A stretch of 64,000 nt of DNA, taken from assembly GCA_965227145.1 (NCBI GenBank), contig OZ245730.1:4216001-4280000 (forward strand). The letters run 5' to 3'. Numbering within the stretch: the first letter of the stretch is position 1; each line of letters opens with the position of its first letter. The notes under the pieces were generated by a model, which searched no databases, was not told the origin of the DNA, and saw nothing but the letters and a program-made list of their open reading frames with translations. A program made the position numbers and the translations under genes. Shown one piece after another: positions 33,465-44,044 of this stretch. The DNA is from JACKAQ01 sp965227145. Lineage in GTDB: Bacteria; Calditrichota; Calditrichia; RBG-13-44-9; J075.

Positions 33465-36400
33465 TTATTTTATTAACATCATTTTGTGAACGGAGCGGTT
33501 TTTCTCCGTTTGCACCAGATAGAAATACATGCCGCTGGCAATTTGCCGGGCATCGAACTGCACGGTGTGATAGCCGGCCTGCAGTTGTTCATTCAGCAAC
33601 ACCGCAACTTGCTGACCCAAAATATTGTAAACGGAAATTTTCACTTTTTCCGCAACCGGAATGCCGAACCGAATGGTCGTTTGCGGATTGAACGGGTTCG
33701 GATAATTTTGATACACCACAAATTTTAACGGAATGTTGCCGTCGTCATCACCAATGCCCATTACGCCGATGATGCGAACGCCGATTGTATCCGCAACGCT
33801 GGCGCCAGCGGCATCGCTAACGGTGACAACCAGTTCCGCAGTAACGGAGGCATTCGGTTGTTTTGCGCCAACTTGCAGCCAGCCGGAATCGGCGAGCCAG
33901 CTAAACGCCAGCGTGTCCGGCAACGCCTGCCAGGTGATGTTCATCGCGGAAAGCGAATCGTCCACATCGCTGATGGCGTCCCAAATGCGCAGCGTATCCA
34001 GCGCATCGCCGTTGAAAACGAGGCTGTCGGGCAATCCGGTGAGCAGCGGCGCATCGTTCACCGGCGTTACTGCAATCGAAACGGTTGCAGTATCCGTCAC
34101 GCCCTGACCGTCGCCGATCACATAATCGAAACCAAATGTGCCGTCAAAATCGGCTGCCGGTTCAAAAAATACGGCAGTGTCGCCCGGCAAAACAGCGATC
34201 GTTCCACCGGCTGACGGGGATAAAATTGCCACGATTCGCAGCGTATCGCCGTTGGCGTCGGAGTCGTTTGCGAGCGGCAAAAATGTGGCGGCGCTGTCTT
34301 CTTTTGTGATAAAATTATCGTCGGTGGCAACGGGAACGGTGTTGCTGTCTGCCACATCAATCCGGAAAATAATTGATACGCTGAACGCCGCTGCGCCGGT
34401 ATCGCTGGCGGTAATTTCGATGCCGGGATAGCTGCCGCTGTCACGGAAGCCAGGCGCCACTTTCAGCGACGCGCTACCGTTGCTGATATTCGTAAATTCA
34501 GTAAAAACAGGCAGATTTGCGGTTGAAAAATTGATCGGATCACCATCAGGATCGCTGGCGGTTACTGCCAATAATAGTGTATCGCCTTCGCTGAGCGATG
34601 TGTCCGGTATCGCGGAAAGCATCGGCGAACGGTTGATATTTTGCACGGTGAGCACAAAATTTTCCACGGTTGTGACTGTTGGAGAACCGTTGTCGGTCAC
34701 TTTTACATCGATCGAAAAAATGCCTGCGTCGCTAAATCCAGGCAGAAAATGCAAGCTGCCGGTGCCATCGCCGCTGTCGCTCAGCGTGCCGAATGCGGGT
34801 AAACCGTCCACGGAAAACGCCAGGCTGTCGCCATCGGGATCGCTGGCGGAGATGTCGAATATCAGTGTATCGCTTTCATTCATCGCGCGATTGGCAATCG
34901 TGACAATCACCGGCGCGCGGTTGGTGTCCACCACGGTCAGCACAAAACTGAGCGTGTCTGTCAGCTGCGGCGTTCCGGTATCGCGGGCAATCGCGGAAAT
35001 GGTGAAGCTGCCGCCATCGCCAAAACCGGGCGTAAACCGGAAGTTGCCGCTGCCGCCGCCATTATCCGTGAACGTGCCGAACGCGGGCACATTTTGCGCG
35101 GAAAGTACCACCAAATTGCCATCGGGATCAACCGCCGAAACGGGCACGTTCAGCACCAATCCCTCACGAATGGTTTGATTGGCGATCGCCGAAATTTCCG
35201 GTGCGCGGTTGGTGTTGGTTACCGTGAGCACAAAATTTAGGGTATCGGACAATTGCGGAATACCGGTATCGCGGGCAATCAAGCGAATGGGATAGCTGCC
35301 GGACGCGCTAAAATCCGGGGCAAGCCGCAGATTTCCGGTGCCGCCGCCGTTATCGGTAAAAGTAGCGAACGCCGGTAAATTGGCTGCGGAAAGGATGACG
35401 CCATCGCCATCGGGATCGGTTGCCGTTACCGGCAGATTCAAAATATTGCCTTCCGGCATAGATTGGTCGGCGATGTCGGTCAGCTCCGGCGCACGGTTCA
35501 CGTTGCCGACGGTGAGCACAAAACCGGCGGTATCGGACAGCGCGGGTGTGCCGTTATCCAGCGCTACCACTTTGATGTTGTAATTGCCCGAGCTGCCAAA
35601 TTCCGGTGAAAATTCAAAACTGCCGGTGCCGTTTCCATTATCGGTGAAGCTGCCGAAATCGGGCAAATTCAGCACCGAAAGCGCCATTGCGTTGCCATCC
35701 GGATCGTTGGCGGAAACCGGAAAAGCAATCGTTGCGCCTTCATCCACCTGCCGATTGGAAATGGCGGTCACTACCGGGGCGCGATTCACATTGCTGACGC
35801 TCAGCGAAAATGTGACGGTATCGGACAGCACAGGCGTGCCGTTATCCAGCACGCGAATCGAAAGTGTGTAATTTCCGGCGGTTTCAAAACCGGGCGTCAG
35901 TTGAATATTTCCAGTGCCGTTGCCGTTGTCGGTAAATTGGGCGAACGCCGGAACATTCAGCGCGGACAACGCAAGACCGTCGCCATCGGGATCGCTCGCA
36001 GAAACCGGAACGGAAAGGCTGGCGCCTTCATCCATCGCCTGATTGGCGATTGCAACCATCTGCGGCGCGCGGTTCACATCGTTCACGGTTAGCACAAATC
36101 CGGTGGTGTCGGACAGCGCGGGAACGCCGTTATCAACCGCAATTATTTGGATGCTGTAGCTGCCGGCGTTCGTGAAATCCGGGTTGAACTGGAAATTTCC
36201 GGTACCGTCGCCGTTATCGGTGAATGTGCCAAATGAAGGCAGATTTTGGGCGGCCAGCACAATACCGTTGCCATCGGGATCGCTCGCGGAAACAGCGACG
36301 GACAGCGCGCCATTTTCATTCATCGAGCGATTGGCAATCGCTGTCAGCACAGGCGCACGATTCACATTGCCAACAACCAGCGCAAAGCTGATGGTATCGC

Positions 36401-39400
36401 TCAACACCGGTGTGCCGTTATCGATCGAAACCAGTTGAATGGTGTAACTGCCTTCGTCGCCAAAACCGGGCGTAAATTCAATATTTCCAGTGCCATCGCC
36501 GTTGTCGGTAAAGCTGCCGAATGCGGGTAAATTTGGCGCGGTGAGCACCAGCGCATCGCCATCGGGATCGCTCGCGGAAACCGGAACAGCCAGATTTCCA
36601 CCCTCATTAACACCCTGATTGGCAACCGCCGCCAACACCGGCGCGCGATTAATATTATTAATTGTAATGGTAAAACTGGCGGTATCGCTCAGCGCGGGAA
36701 CGCCGTTATCGACAGCCGCAAGTTTGAGGTTATAAACACCGGCGTGGCTGAAATCCGGGTTGAACTGGAAGCTGCCGCTGCCGTCGCCGTTGTCCGTAAA
36801 ACTGGCGAATGCGGGCAAACCAATCGCGGTGAGCGTCAGTCCATCGTCATCGGGATCGTTCGCGGAAACCGGAATTGCGAGGCTGCCGCCCTCATTTACC
36901 GCACTGTTGGCAATCGCCGCAATCTCCGGTGCGCGGTTCACATTGCCCACGCTCAGCGTAAAACTGACCGTATCGGTGAGTGCGGGGCTGCCATTATCTG
37001 TCGCAAAAATTTTGATGTTGAAATTTCCGGCGCTGCCGAATCCCGGCGAAAATTGCAGACTGCCGGTGCCGCCGCCGTTATCCGAAAAGCTGCCAAAAGT
37101 GGGTATTCCCTGCGCGGACAGCGAAATCGCGTTGCCATCCGGATCCGTCGCCGATACCGGCAAATTGAGCACGGCACCCTCTTCCATCGATTGATTGGCG
37201 ATAGCCGCGAGCACCGGCGTGCGGTTCAAATTGGTTACGGTCAGCGTGAAATTCAGGGTATCGCTGAGAGCGGGCGTGCCGTTATCCAGCACGAGTAGCA
37301 CGACCGGATAGCTGCCGGCGTCATCAAATCCGGGTGCGAATTGCAGGCTTGCGGTGCCGTTCCCGTTGTCCGAAAAGGTGCCGAATGCCGGAACCGTTTG
37401 CGCGAAAATAGTCATCCCGTTGCCATCCGGATCTGTCGCGGAAACCGGCAAGGTTAAGCCGCTGTTTTCCGAAATCGTTTGATTGGCGATGGCGGCAAAA
37501 ACCGGCGCGCGATTCACGTTGCTCACCGCCAGCGAAAAACTGAGCGTGTCGCTCAGATTGGGCGTGCCGTTATCGGTGACAATCGCCCGAATGGTGTAGC
37601 TGCCGGCATCGTCATAACCAGTTGTAAATGCGATACTTCCGGTGCCGTCGCCGTTGTCGGTCAGCGTTGCGAATGCGGGCAAATTCAATCCGGCAAAACT
37701 CATTCCGTTGCCATCCGGATCGCTCGCGGAAACGGGCGCGGAAAGGCTGCTGTTTTCGTTCATCGATTGCGCAGCTGTTGCCGCAAAAACCGGCGCGCGG
37801 TTCACATTGCCAACCGTTAGCACAAAGCTGAGCGTGTCGCTCAAATTGGGCGAGCCGTTGTCGGTGGCGATAAGGCTGAGGGTGTAGTTTCCGGCATCTT
37901 CAAATCCGGGTGAAATTTGAACCGACGCGCTGCCGTTTCCGTTGTCCGAAAGGCTGGCGAACCCGGGCAAACTGAGCGCGGAAAATGCGATACCGTTGCC
38001 ATCGGGATCACTCGCCGAAACGGGCACCGAAAGGCTGCTGTTTTCGTTCACCGATTGCGCAGCCGTTGCCGCAAAAACCGGCGCGCGGTTCACGTTGTTC
38101 ACGGTTAATGCAAAGGTAAGCGTATCCCGCAAATTGGGTGTGCCGTTGTCGGTGGCGATCAATTCGATGGTGTAATTTCCGGCATTTTCAAATCCGGTAG
38201 TAAATGCGATTGAGCCGCTGCCGTTGCCGTTGTCGGTCAAATTGGCGAACGCCGGAATGCTCAGTGCAGAAAGGGAAATCCCGTTGCCGTCCGGATCACT
38301 CGCCGATACCGGCACCGAAAGGCTGCTGTTTTCATTCATCGATTGGGCGGAAACGCTGCTCCAGATTGGCGCGCGATTGACGTTGTTCACCGTCAGCGAA
38401 AAAGCGACCGTGTCGCGCAACGCCGGCGAACCGTTATCGGTGACGATCAGCTCGACTGTATAATTTCCGGCATCTTCCGCGTCGGGCGAAAATGCGATCG
38501 AACCGCTGCCGTTGCCGTTGTCCGTCAGCGATGCAAAAGCGGGCGCGCTCAGCACGGAAATGCTCATCCCGTTGCCATCCGGATCACTCGCCGCTACCGG
38601 CACCGAAAGGCTACTACCTTCGTTCACCGATTGCGCGGAAATTACGCTCCAAATCGGCGCGCGATTCACTTCACTGATCGTCAGCGAAAAACTCAGCGTA
38701 TCCCGCAAATTGGGTGTGCCGTTGTCGGTGGCAATCAATTCGATGGTGTAATTTCCGGCATCTTCAAATCCGGTGGTGAATGCGATTGAGCCGCTGCCGT
38801 TGCCGTTGTCAGTCAAATTGGCGAACGCCGGAATGCTCAACGCAGAAAGAGAAATCCCGTTGCCGTCCGGATCACTCGCCGATACCGGCACCGAAAGGCT
38901 GCTGTTTTCGTTCATCGTTTGGGCGGAAACAGTGCTCCAGATTGGGGCGCGATTCACGTTGTTCACCGTCAGCGAAAAAGCGACCGTGTCGCGCAACGCC
39001 GGCGATCCGTTATCGGTGACGATCAGCTCGACGGTGTAATTTCCGGCATCTTCCGCGTCGGGCGAAAATGCGATCGAACCGCTGCCGTTGCCGTTGTCGG
39101 TCAGCGATGCAAAAACGGGCGCGCTCAGCACGGTAATGCTCATCCCGTTGCCGTCCGGATCACTCGCCGAAACCGGCACCGAAAGGCTGCTGTTTTCGTC
39201 AACCGATTGCGCAGAAATTACGCTCCAAACCGGTGCGCGATTCACTTCGCTGATCGTCAGCGAAAAACTGACCGTATCGCTCAGATTCGGGGTGCCGTCG
39301 TCGGTGACGATCGCCGAAAGCGTGTAGCTGCCGCCATCCTCAAATCCGGGCGTCAGTTGAACATTTCCGGTGCCATCGCCGTTGTTTGTCACTGATGCAA

Positions 39401-42400
39401 AACCGGGCAGATTCAGCCCGGAAAAAGTCAGTCCGTTGCCGTCCGCGTCGCTGGCGGAAATCGGCACCGAAAGGCTGCTGTTTTCGGTCATCGATTGCGC
39501 GGAAACCGCTGCAAAAACCGGCGCGCGATTCACATTATTTACTGTCAGCGAAAAGCTGAGTGTATCTGTCAAATTGGGTGTGCCGTTGTCGGTGGCAATT
39601 AATTGGATGGTGTAATTGCCCGCGTCGTCCAGTCCGGGCGTAAACGAAACGCTGCCGCTACCGCTGCCATTATCGGTGAAACCGGTAAAAGCGGGCGCAC
39701 TGAAAACAGTCAGCGAAACGCCGTTGCCATCCGGATCACTCGCCGATACCGGCACCGAAAGGCTGCTGTTTTCGTCAACCGATTGCGCAGAAATTACGCT
39801 CCAAACCGGTGCGCGATTCACTTCGCTGATCGTCAGCGAGAAACTGACCGTATCGCTCAGATTAGGCGTGCCGTCGTCGGTGACGATCGCCGAAAGCGTG
39901 TAGCTGCCGCCATCCTCAAATCCGGGCGTCAGTTGAACATTTCCGGTGCCATCGCCGTTGTTTGTCACTGATGCAAAACCGGGCAGATTCAGCCCGGAAA
40001 AAGTGAGTCCGTTGCCGTCCGCATCTGTCGCGGAAATAGGCACCGAAAGGCTGCTGTTCTCGGTCATCGATTGGGCGGAAACCGCTGCAAAAACCGGCGC
40101 GCGATTCACATTATTTACTGTCAGCGAAAAGCTGAGCGTATCTGTCAAATTGGGTGAGCCGTTGTCGGTGGCGATTAATTGGACGGTGTAATTGCCCGCG
40201 TCATCCAGTCCGGGGGTAAACGAAACGCTGCCGCTGCCGCCGCCATTATCGGTGAAACCGGTGAAAGCGGGCGCACTTAAAACGGTCAGCGAAACGCCGT
40301 TACCGTCCGGATCGTTCGCCGATACCAGCACCGAAAGGCTGCTGTTTTCATCCACCGATTGCGCCGAAATTACGCTCCAAACCGGTGCGCGATTCACTTC
40401 GCTGATCGTCAGCGAGAAACTGACCGTATCGCTCAGATTCGGCGTGCCGTCGTCGGTGACGATCGCCGAAAGGGTGTAGCTGCCGCCATCCTCAAATCCG
40501 GGCGTCAGTTGAACATTTCCGGTGCCATCGCCGTTGTTTGTCACCGATGCAAAACCGGGCAGATTCAGCCCGGAAAAGGTCAGTCCGTTGCCATCCGCGT
40601 CGCTGGCGGAAATCGGCACCGAAAGGCTGCTGTTCTCGGTCATCGATTGGGCGGAAACCGCCGCAAAAACCGGGGCGCGATTCACATTATTTACTGTCAG
40701 CGAAAAGCTGAGCGTATCTGTCAAATTGGGTGTGCCGTTGTCGGTGGCGATTAATTGGACAGTGTAAATGCCCGCGTCATCCAGTCCGGGCGTAAACGAA
40801 ACGCTGCCGCTACCGCCGCCGTTATCGGTGAAACCGGTGAAAGCTGGCGCACTCAAAACGGTCAGCGAAACGCCGTTGCCGTCCGGATCACTCGCGGAAA
40901 CGGGCACCGAAAGGCTGCTGTTTTCATCCACCGATTGCGCCGAAACCGCGCTCCAAACCGGCGCACGATTGGTGACATTCACCGTTAGCACAAAGCTGAG
41001 TGTGTCGCTCAAGTTCGGTGTGCCGTTATCGGTGGCAATCACGTTGATGGTGTAGCTAGCAGCATCCTCAAAACCGGGTGAGAGTTGAATATTTCCGGTG
41101 CCATTACCGTTGTCGGTCAATGCGCCAAACGCGGGTAAATTCAGGGTCGAAAAACTGATGCCGTTGCCATCGGGATCGCTGCCGGAAACCGGGACGGACA
41201 GCGTCGCGCCCTCGTTCACGGATTGCGGTGCAATCGCCGAAACTGCCGGAGCGCGGTTTACATCCGCAACGCTCAGCGAGAATGTCCGGCTGGCAAAAAG
41301 CGGGTTTGCGGCGTCATCCGTTACAGTAATCTGAATGTTCGGATACGTGCCAAATGCATCGTATCCGGGCAAAAATTGCAGATTTGCGCTGCCGTCGCCG
41401 TTGTCGGTCAGCGTGCCGAAAGCCGGTAAATTGGTGGCGGAAAAAGCCAGCGCGTTGTCCGTATCGGGATCGCTGGCGGTGAGCAACAGCGTGAGCGTAT
41501 CTGCTTCGTCCACCGATTGAGCGGCAATCGCCGGCAACACCGGCACGCGGTTCAGATCGTCAACGGTCAGCGCAAATGCGACGGAATCCATCGCGACGGG
41601 CACACCGTCGTCTGTGGCAATAACGCGGATTCCGGCATAGCTGCCCGCATCCAAAAATCCGGGGGAAAAGGTGATATGCCCGCTGCCGTCGCCGTTATCC
41701 GTCAAACTGCCGAAGGTGGGCATATTGTTCACAGACAATGCAATATTGTGACCTTCCACATCGCTGGATTGAATATTCACCTGCAACGGCGTATTTTCGG
41801 TCGTTTGCTGATTGGCAATTGCTGTGATAACCGGCGCGCGATTAATGACGGTCAGCGTTACCGGAATCACCACTAACGGCTCGTCCGGATCGTTGCTGGC
41901 GACCACCAGTTGGCACTGATAAATCCCGTTTGATAAACCGGTTGCATCAAAAGTAACCGTCACATTTTCGCTGCTGCCGGAAGTGATCAGTCCGCTGAAA
42001 GGCGCCTGACTCATCCAGTCGCAATTGTTTTCCCGGAAACCGCGACCGCGGATCATCCAGTTGCCCGGAAATCCAAAACTTGAGGTCGTTCCCCATGCCG
42101 CCGTTGCCGGAACAGCCGGCGAGCCGGATGGATTGCCGCTGTAAGTGCCGATCCACGACCGTCCGGCGTTGTTGCCTTCGTCCAATGCGGCGGGTAAATC
42201 GCCTTCGAGAATGCCGGCGGTTCGGTTGACGACGGCGATAATTACATCGCCGGGACCGCTGAGCACCACCGGACTGATCCCGTAAACGGAAAATGTCTGA
42301 TCGTCCACGGCTTGCACCGCGGCGTTGGTGTGGCTGGCGAGCAGCGTCGCACCGTTATCGATGTTGCCGTCGGTATCTTCGTACACAAAAATATCCACCA

Positions 42401-43610
42401 GATCCCCGGTGGTCACGCCCAAATCACTGCCGAACATCACCCACACTTCTTCCAGCGTAAACGGAAATTCGCCGGGATGCGGGGAAAACTGGTTCATCCA
42501 GATAAACTGGCCGCCGTTGTTCAAACCGATAGCGTTTTCGCGTCCGCCGTCATCAATGATCAGCGAAACGCTGTTGGTGCTGCTGAAAAATACGTTATCG
42601 TTAATGGGATCGCCTTTGGCGGGCGGTTGGCTGAGTGATGGATTTTCGCTGCGCAACAGCGGTGATGGCGTGCCGGCAACTTTCGGCAACGATCGCTGAA
42701 CGGATACCGGAATACTTTCGCCGCCGGGCAGTTGCAGCCGCACGGTTTGGGTATCCTGGCTGGAAATATCCCAATTTAATGTGCCGCCGCCAACGTTGCT
42801 GATGTTCAGTGTTCGCTGATCAGTTGTTCCCGGAAACATCGAAATATCGATCGATGCCGGCGAAACGCTGATATCCGGCAATGCGGAATTCAGCTCAAAA
42901 AAGTTAACCAGATTGCCCAGAATATTTTGACGGCTGCTGCCGCCGCTATCGTTTAACTCTGCCAATGCGTATGAAAAAGCGAAGGTTTTCTGTCCGTAAA
43001 TTCCCGAATACTGCACGGCAACTGTGCCGTAGCCGCTTTCGACAAAAGCTTTGCTGCCGCCAAAAACAGTATAGCGATCGATAAAATCGTTGTTCGATTG
43101 CCCGGAACTGCTGAACGACATGCCCTGGGTGATCGTGCCGCTCTGCCCGCTGAGGCTGCTGATCGCGTGGGTAAATCCGTCAGTTGCGTTCCCCAAACCA
43201 AACAGGCCGTAGAGGATATTGTTTCCCGACTGATCGTTCCCGAATGCGTCGCCGCCTTCGAGATACACTTTTCCGCCGGATTCCAGATAGGTGCGCACCA
43301 AACTTGCCTGCACATCTGTAAATTCGGTTTTGGCGGAACCGTTCGCGCCGGAATTGCCATAGGATAAAAATATCGCGTCATATCCGGTTAACGTAACGGG
43401 AAAACTGGTGCGATAATCCACTGTAAATCCGGCAGTTTCCAAATAATCGCGGATGAACGCGCCGCTGTAATCGTTGCCGCCGGCGCTGCCTTCCCAAACG
43501 AGTAACGTTCCGGCTTGCGACGCCAATTGGCGATTTCCGGTTTGCCCAATCACTGAACTGCCAGCGAACAGGATCGCCCACAGCATCAAAATCCATTTAT
43601 TTTTAGACAT
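33465..43610 (-). CDS. Giant exported repeat protein with 26 Ig/cadherin-like repeats
   Basis: About 3,381 residues. Order: signal peptide (WILMLWAILFAGSSVIGQ); a GATase/DUF4350-like domain (about 30-240, TLLVWEGSAGGNDYSGAFI, GYDAIFLSYGNSG); a BACON-like or choice-of-anchor region (about 250-590); and 26 tandem repeats of about 94-96 residues. The repeats start NRAPV, carry AxDPDGNG and TDNGDGTG and end TDNGTPxLSDT. A final cadherin-like domain (VPVATDDNFITKEDSA) and a sorting module with NYPNPFNPQTTIRFGI and KMMLIK complete it. The Asp-rich loops suggest Ca2+-binding and a rod-like adhesin or surface fibre. ATG 43610 precedes the signal peptide directly; ATG 43637 is an alternative. Neither has a strong ribosome site. 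Confidence 0.9.
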   Translation of the reverse strand: MSKNKWILMLWAILFAGSSVIGQTGNRQLASQAGTLLVWEGSAGGNDYSGAFIRDYLETAGFTVDYRTSFPVTLTGYDAIFLSYGNSGANGSAKTEFTDVQASLVRTYLESGGKVYLEGGDAFGNDQSGNNILYGLFGLGNATDGFTHAISSLSGQSGTITQGMSFSSSGQSNNDFIDRYTVFGGSKAFVESGYGTVAVQYSGIYGQKTFAFSYALAELNDSGGSSRQNILGNLVNFFELNSALPDISVSPASIDISMFPGTTDQRTLNISNVGGGTLNWDISSQDTQTVRLQLPGGESIPVSVQRSLPKVAGTPSPLLRSENPSLSQPPAKGDPINDNVFFSSTNSVSLIIDDGGRENAIGLNNGGQFIWMNQFSPHPGEFPFTLEEVWVMFGSDLGVTTGDLVDIFVYEDTDGNIDNGATLLASHTNAAVQAVDDQTFSVYGISPVVLSGPGDVIIAVVNRTAGILEGDLPAALDEGNNAGRSWIGTYSGNPSGSPAVPATAAWGTTSSFGFPGNWMIRGRGFRENNCDWMSQAPFSGLITSGSSENVTVTFDATGLSNGIYQCQLVVASNDPDEPLVVIPVTLTVINRAPVITAIANQQTTENTPLQVNIQSSDVEGHNIALSVNNMPTFGSLTDNGDGSGHITFSPGFLDAGSYAGIRVIATDDGVPVAMDSVAFALTVDDLNRVPVLPAIAAQSVDEADTLTLLLTASDPDTDNALAFSATNLPAFGTLTDNGDGSANLQFLPGYDAFGTYPNIQITVTDDAANPLFASRTFSLSVADVNRAPAVSAIAPQSVNEGATLSVPVSGSDPDGNGISFSTLNLPAFGALTDNGNGTGNIQLSPGFEDAASYTINVIATDNGTPNLSDTLSFVLTVNVTNRAPVWSAVSAQSVDENSSLSVPVSASDPDGNGVSLTVLSAPAFTGFTDNGGGSGSVSFTPGLDDAGIYTVQLIATDNGTPNLTDTLSFSLTVNNVNRAPVFAAVSAQSMTENSSLSVPISASDADGNGLTFSGLNLPGFASVTNNGDGTGNVQLTPGFEDGGSYTLSAIVTDDGTPNLSDTVSFSLTISEVNRAPVWSVISAQSVDENSSLSVLVSANDPDGNGVSLTVLSAPAFTGFTDNGGGSGSVSFTPGLDDAGNYTVQLIATDNGSPNLTDTLSFSLTVNNVNRAPVFAAVSAQSMTENSSLSVPISATDADGNGLTFSGLNLPGFASVTNNGDGTGNVQLTPGFEDGGSYTLSAIVTDDGTPNLSDTVSFSLTISEVNRAPVWSVISAQSVDENSSLSVPVSASDPDGNGVSLTVFSAPAFTGFTDNGSGSGSVSFTPGLDDAGNYTIQLIATDNGTPNLTDTLSFSLTVNNVNRAPVFAAVSAQSMTENSSLSVPISASDADGNGLTFSGLNLPGFASVTNNGDGTGNVQLTPGFEDGGSYTLSAIVTDDGTPNLSDTVSFSLTISEVNRAPVWSVISAQSVDENSSLSVPVSASDPDGNGMSITVLSAPVFASLTDNGNGSGSIAFSPDAEDAGNYTVELIVTDNGSPALRDTVAFSLTVNNVNRAPIWSTVSAQTMNENSSLSVPVSASDPDGNGISLSALSIPAFANLTDNGNGSGSIAFTTGFEDAGNYTIELIATDNGTPNLRDTLSFSLTISEVNRAPIWSVISAQSVNEGSSLSVPVAASDPDGNGMSISVLSAPAFASLTDNGNGSGSIAFSPDAEDAGNYTVELIVTDNGSPALRDTVAFSLTVNNVNRAPIWSSVSAQSMNENSSLSVPVSASDPDGNGISLSALSIPAFANLTDNGNGSGSIAFTTGFENAGNYTIELIATDNGTPNLRDTLTFALTVNNVNRAPVFAATAAQSVNENSSLSVPVSASDPDGNGIAFSALSLPGFASLSDNGNGSASVQISPGFEDAGNYTLSLIATDNGSPNLSDTLSFVLTVGNVNRAPVFAATAAQSMNENSSLSAPVSASDPDGNGMSFAGLNLPAFATLTDNGDGTGSIAFTTGYDDAGSYTIRAIVTDNGTPNLSDTLSFSLAVSNVNRAPVFAAIANQTISENSGLTLPVSATDPDGNGMTIFAQTVPAFGTFSDNGNGTASLQFAPGFDDAGSYPVVLLVLDNGTPALSDTLNFTLTVTNLNRTPVLAAIANQSMEEGAVLNLPVSATDPDGNAISLSAQGIPTFGSFSDNGGGTGSLQFSPGFGSAGNFNIKIFATDNGSPALTDTVSFTLSVGNVNRAPEIAAIANSAVNEGGSLAIPVSANDPDDDGLTLTAIGLPAFASFTDNGDGSGSFQFNPDFSHAGVYNLKLAAVDNGVPALSDTASFTITINNINRAPVLAAVANQGVNEGGNLAVPVSASDPDGDALVLTAPNLPAFGSFTDNGDGTGNIEFTPGFGDEGSYTIQLVSIDNGTPVLSDTISFALVVGNVNRAPVLTAIANRSMNENGALSVAVSASDPDGNGIVLAAQNLPSFGTFTDNGDGTGNFQFNPDFTNAGSYSIQIIAVDNGVPALSDTTGFVLTVNDVNRAPQMVAIANQAMDEGASLSVPVSASDPDGDGLALSALNVPAFAQFTDNGNGTGNIQLTPGFETAGNYTLSIRVLDNGTPVLSDTVTFSLSVSNVNRAPVVTAISNRQVDEGATIAFPVSANDPDGNAMALSVLNLPDFGSFTDNGNGTGSFEFSPEFGSSGNYNIKVVALDNGTPALSDTAGFVLTVGNVNRAPELTDIADQSMPEGNILNLPVTATDPDGDGVILSAANLPAFATFTDNGGGTGNLRLAPDFSASGSYPIRLIARDTGIPQLSDTLNFVLTVTNTNRAPEISAIANQTIREGLVLNVPVSAVDPDGNLVVLSAQNVPAFGTFTDNGGGSGNFRFTPGFGDGGSFTISAIARDTGTPQLTDTLSFVLTVVDTNRAPVIVTIANRAMNESDTLIFDISASDPDGDSLAFSVDGLPAFGTLSDSGDGTGSLHFLPGFSDAGIFSIDVKVTDNGSPTVTTVENFVLTVQNINRSPMLSAIPDTSLSEGDTLLLAVTASDPDGDPINFSTANLPVFTEFTNISNGSASLKVAPGFRDSGSYPGIEITASDTGAAAFSVSIIFRIDVADSNTVPVATDDNFITKEDSAATFLPLANDSDANGDTLRIVAILSPSAGGTIAVLPGDTAVFFEPAADFDGTFGFDYVIGDGQGVTDTATVSIAVTPVNDAPLLTGLPDSLVFNGDALDTLRIWDAISDVDDSLSAMNITWQALPDTLAFSWLADSGWLQVGAKQPNASVTAELVVTVSDAAGASVADTIGVRIIGVMGIGDDDGNIPLKFVVYQNYPNPFNPQTTIRFGIPVAEKVKISVYNILGQQVAVLLNEQLQAGYHTVQFDARQIASGMYFYLVQTEKNRSVHKMMLIK
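34340..41846 (-). repeat. Tandem repeat region of the giant surface protein gene
   Basis: Twenty-six consecutive units of about 282-288 bp, each encoding one NRAP...LTV repeat. Outer units are diverged. Units 4-13 (about 38,200-41,050) are nearly identical at DNA level with a period of 576 bp (two units). Confidence 0.9.
38200..41050 (-). repeat. 576-bp higher-order (dimer) repeats inside the giant gene
   Basis: Matching landmarks recur exactly 576 bp apart: 39370, 39946 and 40522 for one type of monomer and 39616, 40192 and 40768 for its partner (three dimer copies). In a second series 38224 matches 38800, and 38512 matches 39088 (two copies). Within the first series the copies differ at only a few positions per 100 bases by eye. 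Confidence 0.85.
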
Positions 43611-44044
43611 TTGTGTGTTGTAACTCCGTGTTAACATACCAACCCTTGCATCTTGCGATTACTCCGCTAACGGGATGTGTTGAAGCACATTTTGTTGATT
43701 ATCGGAATTCGTGCATCTTTCTTTGAATTTATAGAACAGAATTGCATATTTTCTCGAACCGGGTCCGATTTTTTTTGCATAACGCAGAATAACCATCCGG
43801 TCAATTTCAAAAATGAGATGTTGAAATTAAGTTGACTCAATATTGCAGCACCCAATAAAAATTTCGAAGTTGAAGCCCAAAGAACCACTGGCGAGAAAGC
43901 CGTGTAGCAGTATTACCACACGGCACTAACAATAATACACATTAGATTGAATAAAAGTGAACTGAAACAATCTTTTAATTTTTACTTTTTAAAAGTAATT
44001 TTGAAGAAAATATTTTTATCGAAACCATAACATTTGGAAAAAAA
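43611..44044. other. Intergenic region upstream of the giant gene
   Basis: About 430 AT-rich bases between the divergent giant gene and hotdog gene. It contains one clean hairpin, GCCGTGT / ACACGGC with a 12-nt loop (43899-43924), which would lie in the giant-gene leader. No gene or known riboswitch was recognised. Confidence 0.45.

Noticed and set aside
34480..41334. Many plus-strand open frames across the giant gene, often with similar proteins 80-95 residues long
   Set aside because: They are antisense shadows of the repeated codons of the minus-strand protein. They recur with the repeat period and have no ribosome sites.
43899..43924. The hairpin in the giant-gene leader considered as a known riboswitch
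   Set aside because: Compared by eye with c-di-GMP-I and fluoride motifs; the conserved bases are missing.
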